From positions 1 through 64,000 of the forward strand of contig NZ_CP066801.1 of the NCBI RefSeq assembly GCF_016598575.1: a DNA stretch of 64,000 nt, written 5' to 3'. The notes beneath the pieces were generated by a model, which saw only the letters and a list, made by a program, of their open reading frames with translations, had not been told where the DNA came from and did not search any database. A program made the translations under genes and the position numbers. Positions within the stretch are counted from its first letter, which is position 1. Each line of letters starts with the position of its first letter. Origin of the DNA: Streptomyces sp. HSG2. Lineage in GTDB: Bacteria > Actinomycetota > Actinomycetes > Streptomycetales > Streptomycetaceae. Shown piece after piece: positions 34,579 through 42,367 of this stretch.

Positions 34579-34874
34579 CAGCGCGTCTCCCCGGCGAAAT
34601 ACTTCGCGGCCTTCCGCAGGAGCTCGCGTTCCTCCTCCAGCTCGCGGATCTTCTTCCGCGCGGCGGCGAGCTCTGCCTGAAGCGAAGACTCCGGCACCGC
34701 CGGACCCTCCGGGCGGCGGCCACGGGGACGGGCGGCACCGGCCGCCCGGATCCAGTTCCTCAGCGTCTCCGGGTTGACCCCCAGATCAGCGGCGACCGAC
34801 TTGATCGTCGCCCCGGGCCGCGACTCGTACAGCGCGACCGCGTCCGCCTTGAACTCAGGCGGGTAGTGCTTCAT
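34575..34874 (-). CDS. IS3 orfA
   Basis: A 99-residue protein from ATG 34874: an HTH (ATIKSVAADLGVNPETLRNWI) followed by a leucine-zipper region (LQAELAAARKKIRELEEERE). It binds the element's ends and is normally joined to OrfB by translational coupling or frameshifting; here the stop and start overlap (GTGA). It is intact, but its OrfB partner is disrupted. Confidence 0.85.
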   Translation of the reverse strand: MKHYPPEFKADAVALYESRPGATIKSVAADLGVNPETLRNWIRAAGAARPRGRRPEGPAVPESSLQAELAAARKKIRELEEERELLRKAAKYFAGETRW

Positions 34875-34923
34875 GACCACGGGACATCCGTTCTCCTGGA
34901 CCTTCAAGATCCAAGTGTCTCGG

Positions 34924-34943
34924 GTGTCCAGGATCCGGGGTCA
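34924..34943 (-). repeat. Right inverted repeat of IS3 element
   Basis: GTGTCCAGGATCCGGGGTCA; complement of the left repeat at 31665-31684 with one mismatch. Confidence 0.85.
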
Positions 34944-34946
34944 AGG

Positions 34947-35133
34947 CCCCTGGGCCCTGCTCAAAGAAAAGATTGGCACCCGCGTCTGGCCCGACCGGGC
35001 CACCGCCCGTGCCGACGTCTTCGATTTCATCGAGACGTTCTACAACCGCCGCCGACTGCGCAGACACAAGGTCTTCGGCTACCTGACCCCGGCCGAGACC
35101 CGGCAACGGCACCGACACACCCTCGCGGCATAA
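34947..35133 (+). pseudogene. Second IS3-type orfB, C-terminal fragment
   Basis: Encodes WALLKEKIGTRVWPDRATAR, FDFIETFYNRRRLRRHKVFG and LTPAETRQRH, the terminal segment of IS3-family OrfB, on the plus strand. It differs in sequence and direction from the adjacent element, which appears to have joined or inserted here. Only about 60 residues remain. Confidence 0.7.
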
Positions 35134-35150
35134 CCATCGAGTGTCCAAGA

Positions 35151-36080
35151 TCACGGGGAAACATCACAGGTGTCAGCCAGAGCCATGAGGAACCGAGTCT
35201 CTGCGTCCGCCCGCCCCGCACACATTCTGGGGACCGCCACGAGGGCGGCCAGGGCTCGGCACCAACCCAGCACACGATGAGGAGACATGCCAGGAACCAG
35301 CGCCGCCAGCTCCTCGATCCTTTGCTCCAGCGCCGCTGGAGCAACAACTCCTTCAAGCGCCCAGTCCACAGCGTCGAAGTCCGGGTCGCCCCACGTCGGC
35401 CTCGGATCAATCGCGATCAAGCGGGCGCCCAGACCAGACAGCACGTTGGCAGGATGAAGATCGCCGTGCACGAGTCCCACAGGGCCAGTGCCTGCGAGTT
35501 CCCGAGCTGCCGCTCGCGCCCGCCAGAGCACCTTCGAGGCAGCCGGATCGTTCACGTCGCCCGCCGCCAGCCTGCGGTCGGTCAGGTCGAACATGACGTC
35601 GACGCGGTGTGAGAGAGGCCGCAATACCGAGTGCTCACCCGGCGCGGGAGCAGGGTCCCGCAGGTCCCGCAGCAGCGCCGCGACCTCCGCCACCTTCCAT
35701 GCACGTCGGCTCACCTGCACTCCCGGCTCCACATCCTCCAGAAGCAGGGCCCCGGCTGCCAGATCGTGTGTCAGCAGCGTGACAACCGACGGCGTCCTTG
35801 CCCAGACCCGTAGAGCTTCAGCTTCTTCCCGGGCAATCGCGGGATCCGGCGTGACTTTCAACCACGCCCAGGTGCCGGTGTCCCGCTTGAAGCAGCGGAA
35901 CACCCGCGAGGTGCCCCCTCCACCCGCCGCGACCAGTGCCAGATCCCAGCGGACAGCGAGTTCGTCCACGAGAGCCGGCAACTCATCACACCAGGCCAGC
36001 ACCTCGGCTCCGAATCGAACGACGAACCGGTCCCGGACCTCTGGTGCGACACAGACCAGCTCTCTCAACTTGTCCCCCAC
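35151..36080 (-). CDS. Aminoglycoside/hydroxyurea-type phosphotransferase (APH(6)/Hur family)
   Basis: A 309-residue kinase from GTG 36080. It has a kinase-like core: WLKVTPDP (ATP-binding Lys), LLLEDVEPG, catalytic loop VGLVHGDLHPANVL and metal-binding LIAIDPRPTWGDPDFDA. IDPRP/GDPxxD is typical of the APH(6)/hydroxyurea group that inactivates streptomycin or hydroxyurea by phosphorylation. Lying between IS fragments, it may have been acquired as a resistance gene. Its real substrate is unproven; many Streptomyces homologues are uncharacterised. Confidence 0.75.
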   Translation of the reverse strand: MGDKLRELVCVAPEVRDRFVVRFGAEVLAWCDELPALVDELAVRWDLALVAAGGGGTSRVFRCFKRDTGTWAWLKVTPDPAIAREEAEALRVWARTPSVVTLLTHDLAAGALLLEDVEPGVQVSRRAWKVAEVAALLRDLRDPAPAPGEHSVLRPLSHRVDVMFDLTDRRLAAGDVNDPAASKVLWRARAAARELAGTGPVGLVHGDLHPANVLSGLGARLIAIDPRPTWGDPDFDAVDWALEGVVAPAALEQRIEELAALVPGMSPHRVLGWCRALAALVAVPRMCAGRADAETRFLMALADTCDVSP

Positions 36081-36145
36081 GGGTGGTAGATGCGATCTCG
36101 CATCCTAGGACCGCAGCCCTTGCACGTCCCACAACACATCGATCG

Positions 36146-36455
36146 TCACAGAGAGCGGAGAGTGGTCTCGTCGAACCACCGAACACGGCTCTCAGGCTTG
36201 TCGACGGTGCCAGTCCCGAGGGCGTGAACAAAGCGGGCGCACCGAGCCATTGGCTGGCACTCATTGCGCAACTTCAGACAGCCGAACCTGCCAGCAGAGC
36301 CCTCGGGGTCCTGGTGGCAGTCGACCAGGCGCGCGATGCCGAGCACGACTCCGGTGGTCAGCTCGCGGCCGCGGATCGTGCGGGGACGCGAGCGGTCCTC
36401 GATGCCCTTGGCGCCGGTCAGGATGCACGCGACGTGCGGCTGCTGGACCCGGCTG
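36146..36455 (-). pseudogene. ASCH-domain protein remnant
   Basis: Encodes PHVACILTGAKGIEDRSRP, TIRGRELTTGVVLGIARLVD and CHQDPEGSAGRFG. The order (LTGAKxxExRSRP, RG, GVxLGxxxLVDC) recalls ASCH-domain RNA-binding proteins, but the RG-to-TGVVLG spacing is too short, suggesting an internal deletion. The N-terminal end merges with an ArsR remnant on the opposite strand. Confidence 0.4.
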
Positions 36456-36583
36456 TCGAACCACCTGGCGTGCCTGCGCGACTGCGTCCTGGTCATCGCG
36501 GTTCCGGTGGGCCGGCGCACCCGCTACGAGCTCGCCGACGAACGCCTCGGGCATGCGCTGGACGCTCTGCGCACCGTACGGCG
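36444..36583 (+). pseudogene. ArsR-family regulator, C-terminal fragment
   Basis: Encodes LSNHLACLRDCVLVIAVPVG and RRTRYELADERLGHALDALR, the recognition helix and wing of ArsR-type repressors. The first half of the HTH and any start codon are missing. Downstream it runs into the inverted oxidase-like segment. The whole stretch 36.1-36.8 kb is a set of broken pieces. Confidence 0.5.
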
Positions 36584-36800
36584 CGACCGCCGACACCCTC
36601 TACGTCCATGGGTCCGTGGCCGGCCACAGCCTCGTTCAGGCGCCCTACGCGGTGGGGGCGGCCATGGGGGTGCCGTCGACCACCACGGCCGTGTGGCACA
36701 GGCGCCCCGCGGCCAGGACTGCGTCCAGGTCCGGGCGTCGGGTACGGCCCTTCTCACGCGTGCGGCGCAGTGGGCCGGTTGAGCCGTCCCGGCCGCTCCG
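36584..36800. pseudogene. Inverted remnant of a pyridoxamine-5'-phosphate-oxidase-like gene
   Basis: The minus strand (about 36800-36645) reads RRPDLDAVLAAGRLCHTAVV then VDGTPMAAPTA, like the N-terminus of PPOX-type flavin proteins. The segment expected next (YGxxGDTLYVHGSVA) is found as YGATADTLYVHGSVAGHSL on the plus strand at 36586-36642. The two halves therefore face each other: a small inversion has broken the gene at about 36643. Family assignment is from recall and moderate. Confidence 0.4.
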
Positions 36801-36960
36801 TGGCGAGGCGGGGGCGGGCTTCCGGGGTTCTGCGACGAGCTTCCAGCGAGGCTTCAGCGGGTCTGTGGTGAGGCTCCGGTGGGCCCAGGGACGCCTGCAC
36901 GGCGATCGTGCGCGCCGGACGCGCAGGGGTGGTGAGGGGTGGGGGCAGGTGGGACGTGGC

Positions 36961-37710
36961 TCAGGCGGCGCCGTCCGAGGTCGTCCCGGACGTGAGGTGC
37001 TCGGGCTTGGTGTAGAGGACGTCGCGGGCCTGTTCCGCGGCGCGGGCGGTGCTCTCGGAGACGAAGTCCAGGAAGCGGGCGATGTTCTCCAGGCGGGCAC
37101 CGGCCGGGGTGTGGGAGCCGAGGACGCCGACGCCCTGCCGGGCGGTCTCGACGACCTGGGCGATGGACCGGGCGCTGGCCATCATCGACTGGTACCAGAC
37201 GTCGTCGTCGACGACGTAGCGCTCGCGGCGGCGGTCGTCGCGTTCGCGGCGGACGAAGCCCTGGCTCTCCAGGAACGCGATCGCCTTGGACACGGACGCC
37301 GGGCTGACCTGGAGGCGCTGGGCGAGGTCGGAGGCGGTGAGGCTGCCCGAGTCGGTGAGGCAGAGGCAGGCCAGCACCCGGGCCATCATCTTGGGCATGC
37401 CGGAGGCCATGACGACGGTGGTGAACACCTCCTCGTACTCGCGCACCGCCTCGGCGTCGCGCCCGTGGGGCTGCGCCGGCGTCCTGGGATCGCGGGGCGC
37501 GGTCTGCCGGCGGCGGTGTGCGCGGTGTTCGGTGGCGCGGTGGGCCAGGTCGGCGCGGTAGGAGGTGGGGCCGCCGTTGCGCATCACCTCGCGCGTGATC
37601 GTCGAGGTGGGGCGGTCCAGGCGCCTGGCGATCTCGGCGTAGGCGAGGCCGTCGGCCAGTCCCAGCGCGATCTGCTGGCGTTCCTGCTGGGTGAGCCTGC
37701 CTCCCGGCAT
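36961..37710 (-). CDS. Fused HTH_38 / GbsR-MarR-type regulator
   Basis: A 249-residue protein from ATG 37710. Residues 1-45 are an IS30-like HTH (LTQQERQQIALGLADGLAYA, EIARRLDRPTSTITREV). Residues about 85-240 form a MarR/GbsR winged helix (VLACLCLTDSGSLTASDLAQ, RLQVSPASVSKAIAFLESQG). Two different DNA-binding units in one chain are unusual. It is divergent from the DUF4097-GtrA-MMPL operon and shares its promoter region, whose TTGCAA-type repeats recur before the second DUF4097 operon. I infer that it controls both. Confidence 0.82.
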   Translation of the reverse strand: MPGGRLTQQERQQIALGLADGLAYAEIARRLDRPTSTITREVMRNGGPTSYRADLAHRATEHRAHRRRQTAPRDPRTPAQPHGRDAEAVREYEEVFTTVVMASGMPKMMARVLACLCLTDSGSLTASDLAQRLQVSPASVSKAIAFLESQGFVRRERDDRRRERYVVDDDVWYQSMMASARSIAQVVETARQGVGVLGSHTPAGARLENIARFLDFVSESTARAAEQARDVLYTKPEHLTSGTTSDGAA

Positions 37711-37749
37711 CGCGGTCTCCTCACGTGTTCCGTGGTGTCTGCCACCATC

Positions 37750-37949
37750 ACGTCTTCCACCATAGCGTTCAATCGCAGCCTATTGCAACGAAAGAGATCG
37801 GGGAAGTTGCATTAGCTTTAACGCCATTGCAACGTTTTCCTGTCAACTACCTGCGCAAATGTCGAACCTGTGCGACGAGCATGTTGCTAGATCTATGAAC
37901 GCAACGTAGCGTTTCCATCATCAGAAACAACGAACCGAAGGAGTGCACG
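37750..37949. promoter_or_regulatory. Promoter region 1 with TTGCAA-type operators
   Basis: It contains ATTGCAACG (37782-37790), GTTGCATTA (37806-37814) and CCATTGCAA (37824-37832), then AACGCAACGTAGCGTT, a near-palindrome, followed by TCCATCATCAGAAACA. All these blocks recur in the same order before the second DUF4097 gene (42160-42367). GAAGGAGTGCACG precedes ATG 37950 as ribosome site. It serves the DUF4097 operon rightward and the fused-HTH regulator leftward. Confidence 0.65.
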
Positions 37950-38642
37950 ATGCAGCTGGACAAGAGCGCGACGCAGAGGTTCGACACCCCCGCCCCCGTC
38001 GCGGCCGTCATCGACATCCCCGCCGGGCACCTCCGGTTCATCGCCGCCGACCGGACCGACACCACCGTCGAGATCCTGCCCGCCAGCGCCTCCAGGAGCC
38101 GCGACGTGAAGGCGGCGGAGCAGACCACGGTCGCCTACGCCGACGGTGTCCTGCGCGTCGAGGCCCCGGCGGCCAGGAACCGGCTCATGGGTCCTTCCGG
38201 AGTCATCGAGGTGACCGTCCAGCTGCCCGTCGGATCCCACGTCGAGGCGAAGGCCGCCAGCGCCGAACTGCGGGGCGTCGGACGCCTCGGCGACGTCGTC
38301 CTCGAGGCCGCGCAGGGCACGGTCAAGCTCGACGAGGCCGCGAACGCCCGCCTCGCCCTCGCCGCCGGCGACGTCACCGTCCACCGCCTGAACGGCCCCG
38401 CCGAGATCAGCACCCAGAAGGGCGACCTCCGCGTCACCGAAGCCGTACGCGGCAGCGTCACCCTGCGCACCGAGCACGGCGACATCACCGTCGGCGCCGC
38501 CCGCGGCACCTCCGCCACCCTCGACGCCGGCACCAGCTACGGCCGCATCCAGAACAGCCTCAACAACACCGACGGACCCGACGCCGCCCTCACCATCCAC
38601 GCCACCACCGCCTACGGCGACATCACTGCCCGCAGCCTGTAG
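37950..38642 (+). CDS. DUF4097 adhesin-like repeat protein 1
   Basis: A 230-residue protein with the DUF4097 beta-helix pattern (AAVIDIPAGHLRFIAADRTD, VEAKAASAELRGVGRLGDVV, HGDITVGAARG, AYGDITARSL). It has no signal peptide or membrane segment. The C-terminal 85 residues are almost the same as in the paralogue at 42.4 kb, also at DNA level. It is first in an operon with GtrA and MMPL genes. Function unknown; such proteins often accompany drug exporters and their regulators. Confidence 0.82.
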   Translation: MQLDKSATQRFDTPAPVAAVIDIPAGHLRFIAADRTDTTVEILPASASRSRDVKAAEQTTVAYADGVLRVEAPAARNRLMGPSGVIEVTVQLPVGSHVEAKAASAELRGVGRLGDVVLEAAQGTVKLDEAANARLALAAGDVTVHRLNGPAEISTQKGDLRVTEAVRGSVTLRTEHGDITVGAARGTSATLDAGTSYGRIQNSLNNTDGPDAALTIHATTAYGDITARSL

Positions 38643-38686
38643 CAGCCCCCGACACCAGGAAGGACATCAATAGATAGGACACCACC

Positions 38687-39190
38687 ATGAAGCCGCTGCC
38701 CGGAAAGAGGTGCGCGGTGGCGGCTTCGGCCGGTCCCGGGCCGATCGCCTCGTTCGTACGGTTCGTGATCTCCGGCGGCGGTGTCGGAGTCCTCTCCAGC
38801 TTCGCCGTACCGCTGCTGGCCGTGACGATGCCCTGGGTGGTCTCGAACGCCATCGTCACCATCCTCTCCACCCTGCTGTGCACGGAGCTCCACGCCCGCT
38901 TCACCTTCGCCAAGGGGCGCGGCGCCGGATGGCGGGAGCACTGGCAGTCCGCGGGCTCGGCGACCGCCGCCTTCCTCGCGACCGGCATCGCCGTCCACGT
39001 CCTGCACCTGGTGCAGCCCTCCGCCGGCCTGCCGACCGAGCACCTCGTCTATCTCGGCGCCTCGGCCCTCGCCGGCGCGGGCCGCTTCCTCGTCCTGCGC
39101 CTGTACGTCTTCGCCGGCCGCCCCGCCCGTGCCGTACGGCCCTCGGCGCGGCAGGGGGCGGCGGCCTCCCCCGTCCTCGCGGTCGCGTAG
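38687..39190 (+). CDS. GtrA-like membrane protein
   Basis: A 167-residue protein with four hydrophobic segments (about residues 22-45, 48-68, 88-108, 118-140). FVRFVISGGGVGVLSSFAVP and the paired helices ending FLVLRLYVFAGR match the GtrA family, implicated in moving prenyl-linked sugars across the membrane. It starts 44 bases after DUF4097. Whether it helps the MMPL transporter downstream is unknown. Confidence 0.72.
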   Translation: MKPLPGKRCAVAASAGPGPIASFVRFVISGGGVGVLSSFAVPLLAVTMPWVVSNAIVTILSTLLCTELHARFTFAKGRGAGWREHWQSAGSATAAFLATGIAVHVLHLVQPSAGLPTEHLVYLGASALAGAGRFLVLRLYVFAGRPARAVRPSARQGAAASPVLAVA

Positions 39191-39440
39191 GCGCGTCCGC
39201 GAAGTCCCGTACGGTCAACGGCCGAAACCGGTTCGTGCGCTCGACGTCCGCTCGAGGATCTGTCCTTCTCCCGTGGAGGATCCGGCCGCGCGGATCCCGG
39301 CTGGGTCAACGTGTCCGTGTGACGGAGCCGTCCGCCCGGCCGTCATGCCCGTACGGCAACGGCCGGCCGCACGCGTTCCCCGTCACGCCTCTCATCACCC
39401 TGCTCATCGCCCCCCTCATCCGATGGAAGTGCGGTTTCCC

Positions 39441-41711
39441 GTGGCTACCTTCCTGTACGCGCTCGGCCGCTTCGCCTTCCGGCGTCGCGGCCTCGTCACC
39501 CTGCTGTGGGTACTGATCGTCTGCGGCGTCGGTGCCGCGGCCGCGTCCGCGCCCGCACCGCCCACCGACCGGTTCTCGATGCCGGGCACCGAGTCGCAGA
39601 AGGCGTTCGACCTGCTCGAGGAGAAGTTCCCGGACTCCGGCACCGACGGCGCCACCGCCCGTGTGGTGGTTCGCGTGCCCGAGGGCGGAAGCATCGACGC
39701 CGAGAAGGCAGCGATCGGCGCGCTCGTCGGCGAACTCGGCAAGGCCCCCCAGGTGGCGGGCGTCGCCGACCCGTTCACGGCCGGCTCGGTCAGCGAGGAC
39801 GGTCGTACCGCCTACACCGTGGTGACCTACGAGGTCGCCGCGCCCGACCTCACCGACGAGGCCCGGGACGCGCTCACCGCGGCCACCGACCGGGCCCGCG
39901 AGGGCGGTCTGACCGTCGAGGCGGGCGGGGACGCGGTCATGGTCGAGCAGACCATGTCCGGCACCGGTGAGCAGATCGGCGTGCTGATCTCCGCCGTCGT
40001 CCTCTTCCTCACCTTCGGCTCGCTGATCGCCGCCGGCATGCCCCTGCTCACGGCCCTGATCGGGGTCGCCGTCGGCACCTCCGCCATCGCCGCGCTCGGC
40101 AGCGCCCTCGGGCTGTCCGCCACGACCGGGACGCTGGCGATGATGATCGGCCTCGCGGTCGGCATCGACTACGCCCTGTTCGTCGTCTCCCGCTACCGGG
40201 CCGAGATCGCCGAGGGCCGCGCGCCCCAGGAGGCGGCGGGCGTCGCGACCGGCACGGCCGGTTCGGCCGTCGTCTTCGCCGGGCTCACGGTCATCATCGC
40301 GCTGGCCGGCCTCGCCGTCGTCGACATCCCGATCCTCACCAAGATGGGCCTCGCCGCGGCGGGTACGGTCGCCGTCGCCGTACTGATCGCGGTCACCTTC
40401 GTGCCCGCCCTGCTCGGCTTCGCGCCGCGCCGGGTGCTACGGGTCGCGGACCGGCGGCTCGTCCAGGCCAAGAAGCCGCTGTCGGCGCGCAAGCTGCGCA
40501 AGAGTGAGAAGAAGGCCGCGATGCTGGCCGCGCGGACCAAGCCGAACCTGTCCACCCGCTGGGCCTCGTTCGTGGTGCGCCGCCCGGTCGTCGTCCTCGT
40601 CGTCGCGGTGGCCGGCCTCGGCGCGCTCGCCCTGCCCGCCACCAAACTGGAGCTCGGCCTGCCCGGCGAGGGCACGATGGCGGCCGACACCACCCAGCGC
40701 AAGGCGTACGACCTGCTGTCCGACTCCTTCGGCCCCGGCTTCAACGGCCCGCTGACGGTGACCGTCGAGGGCGCGGACGCGGCCGCCGCCGGCGACAAGG
40801 TCGGCAAGGAGCTGAGGAAGACCGCGGGCGTCGCCTCGGTCTCCGAGGCCAACGCCAACAAGGCGGGCGACACAGCCATCCTCAGCGTCGTCCCCGAGAC
40901 CGGCCCGACCGACGCCAGGACCGAACAGCTCGTCAAGGACATCCGCGCGCGGGCCGCTTCGCTCGGCGCGTCCGCGGGTGCCACCGAGATCCTGGTGACC
41001 GGCCAGACCGCGCTGTTCATCGACTTCTCGCAGACCCTGTCCGACGCGCTGCTGCCCTACCTGGCCCTGGTGGTGGGCCTGGCCTTCCTGCTGCTGCTCC
41101 TGGTGTTCCGCTCGCTCCTGGTCCCGCTGAAGGCCGCGCTCGGCTTCCTGCTCTCGGTGAGTGCGGCCCTGGGCGCGCTGGTCGCGGTGTTCCAGTGGGG
41201 GTGGGCCGCCGACTTCTTCGGCATCGAGCAGACCGGCCCCATCATGACGACGATGCCGATCTTCATGATCGGTGTGGTCTTCGGCCTCGCCATGGACTAC
41301 GAGGTCTTCCTGGTCACGCGGATGCGTGAGGCGTACGTCCACGGCGTCCGGGCCAAGGAGGCCGCCGTCTCCGGCTTCCACCACAGCGGGCGGGTGGTCG
41401 CCGCCGCCGCGGTCATCATGATCAGCGTCTTCTCGGGCTTCGTCGTGGAGGACGACGACCTGGTCGCGATGATGGGCTTCGGCCTCGCCTCGGCCGTCCT
41501 GTTCGACGCCTTCGTGGTCCGGATGGCGATCGTGCCCGCCGTGCACTCGCTGCTCGGCGACGCCGCCTGGTGGCTGCCGAAGTGGCTCGGCCGGGTGCTG
41601 CCCAACGTGGACGTCGAGGGCGAGCAATTGCAGCGGCGGCTGCCGTCCGGTCCGCCGTCGTCGCCCGCGCCGCGGAGCGCGCCGGAGCACGAGAGGGACC
41701 TCGTGCACTGA
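39441..41711 (+). CDS. MMPL-family RND exporter
   Basis: A 756-residue transporter; I chose GTG 39441 because MATFLYxLGRFAFRRR is the usual start, although ATG 39423 is possible and neither has a strong ribosome site. Twelve membrane segments in two halves flank two extracytoplasmic loops. LAMMIGLAVGIDYALFVVSRYR and VVFGLAMDYEVFLVTRMREA are the conserved charged TM4/TM10 motifs for proton coupling. MMPL proteins export lipids, siderophores or antibiotics. The long 250-base gap before it holds nothing I recognise. Confidence 0.88.
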   Translation: MATFLYALGRFAFRRRGLVTLLWVLIVCGVGAAAASAPAPPTDRFSMPGTESQKAFDLLEEKFPDSGTDGATARVVVRVPEGGSIDAEKAAIGALVGELGKAPQVAGVADPFTAGSVSEDGRTAYTVVTYEVAAPDLTDEARDALTAATDRAREGGLTVEAGGDAVMVEQTMSGTGEQIGVLISAVVLFLTFGSLIAAGMPLLTALIGVAVGTSAIAALGSALGLSATTGTLAMMIGLAVGIDYALFVVSRYRAEIAEGRAPQEAAGVATGTAGSAVVFAGLTVIIALAGLAVVDIPILTKMGLAAAGTVAVAVLIAVTFVPALLGFAPRRVLRVADRRLVQAKKPLSARKLRKSEKKAAMLAARTKPNLSTRWASFVVRRPVVVLVVAVAGLGALALPATKLELGLPGEGTMAADTTQRKAYDLLSDSFGPGFNGPLTVTVEGADAAAAGDKVGKELRKTAGVASVSEANANKAGDTAILSVVPETGPTDARTEQLVKDIRARAASLGASAGATEILVTGQTALFIDFSQTLSDALLPYLALVVGLAFLLLLLVFRSLLVPLKAALGFLLSVSAALGALVAVFQWGWAADFFGIEQTGPIMTTMPIFMIGVVFGLAMDYEVFLVTRMREAYVHGVRAKEAAVSGFHHSGRVVAAAAVIMISVFSGFVVEDDDLVAMMGFGLASAVLFDAFVVRMAIVPAVHSLLGDAAWWLPKWLGRVLPNVDVEGEQLQRRLPSGPPSSPAPRSAPEHERDLVH

Positions 41712-41771
41712 GACGGCGGGTCCGGGGCCGGTTCCGGTTTCGGGGGACACCGCGGCGCCGCGGGAACCGAG

Positions 41772-41792
41772 GGGCCCCGAACGCCGGGGCCC
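41772..41792 (+). terminator. Hairpin after MMPL gene
   Basis: GGGCCCCG and CGGGGCCC separated by five bases, about 60 bases after the MMPL stop. It marks the likely end of the first DUF4097 operon. From here to about 42150 I see no gene; the frames present lack coding character. Confidence 0.5.
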
Positions 41793-42159
41793 GCAAGGCC
41801 GCTTGAGATCTGGTCGAGGTCCGGCCGAGGCCGATGGTCCCGGCCGCGGGCCTCCGGTTCACTGATCCCATGGCGACCCCGACTTCCGGCACCGGTCGCG
41901 TCCCGCAGCCGTCGCGGCGCGAAGAGCCCGCGCCGCGCGGCACCGTCCCCCACCGGTACGCCGATCCCTCCACCGCCCGGCCGCCCGGCGTCCACGCCCC
42001 GTGCCGTGCCCTGCCGTACGCCGTCCGGTCCCTGCCGTACGCCGAGCACGCCGATGTCCTGGGCCGGCGCCACACCCTCACCCGCCCGGTCCGGCTCCCC
42101 CTGGGTGGGCCCTTCTGCCCGCATCGCGGTCCCCTCCGTGCTCCCGGTGGCCCCGATAT

Positions 42160-42367
42160 AGCGTTCACCCCCAATTCATTGCAACGGACCCAAGGGGGCA
42201 CTGTTGCATTAAGTCCAGTTCCATTGCAATGATTTACCCGAATCTACCTGCAGTTATGGCGACTTCGCGCAACAACTGTGTTGCCAGATCCATGAATGCA
42301 ACGTAGCGTTTCCATCATCAGAAACATCGGGTCGCAAGAGCGCACGATGCAGAAGAAGGAGTGCACG
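42160..42367 (+). promoter_or_regulatory. Promoter region 2, duplicated from region 1
   Basis: It repeats ATAGCGTTCA, ATTGCAACG (42178-42186), GTTGCATTA (42203-42211), CCATTGCAA (42221-42229), CTACCTGC and the GCAACGTAGCGTTTCCATCA block of promoter region 1, with operator spacings of 25 and 18 against 24 and 18. It ends AAGGAGTGCACG before ATG 42368. This strongly suggests control by the same protein. Confidence 0.65.

Larger units (their letters stand above)
31662..34946. mobile_element. IS3-family element interrupted by an IS1634-type element
   Basis: Bounded by imperfect inverted repeats TGACCCCGAATCCTGGACAC (31665-31684) and its complement with one mismatch (34924-34943); matching extends a few bases outward. 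It contains orfA and orfB on the minus strand, with orfB split by the inner element at 32416-34401. Without the insert it is about 1.3 kb, normal for IS3. The flanks are unrelated (a host gene fragment on the left, a different IS3 orfB on the right) and no target duplication is visible, so one end has been rearranged since insertion. Confidence 0.8.

Noticed and set aside
41834..42232. A 132-residue plus-strand gene
   Set aside because: Composition is Pro/Arg-rich without third-position GC bias, there is no domain, and its end overlaps the duplicated promoter region.
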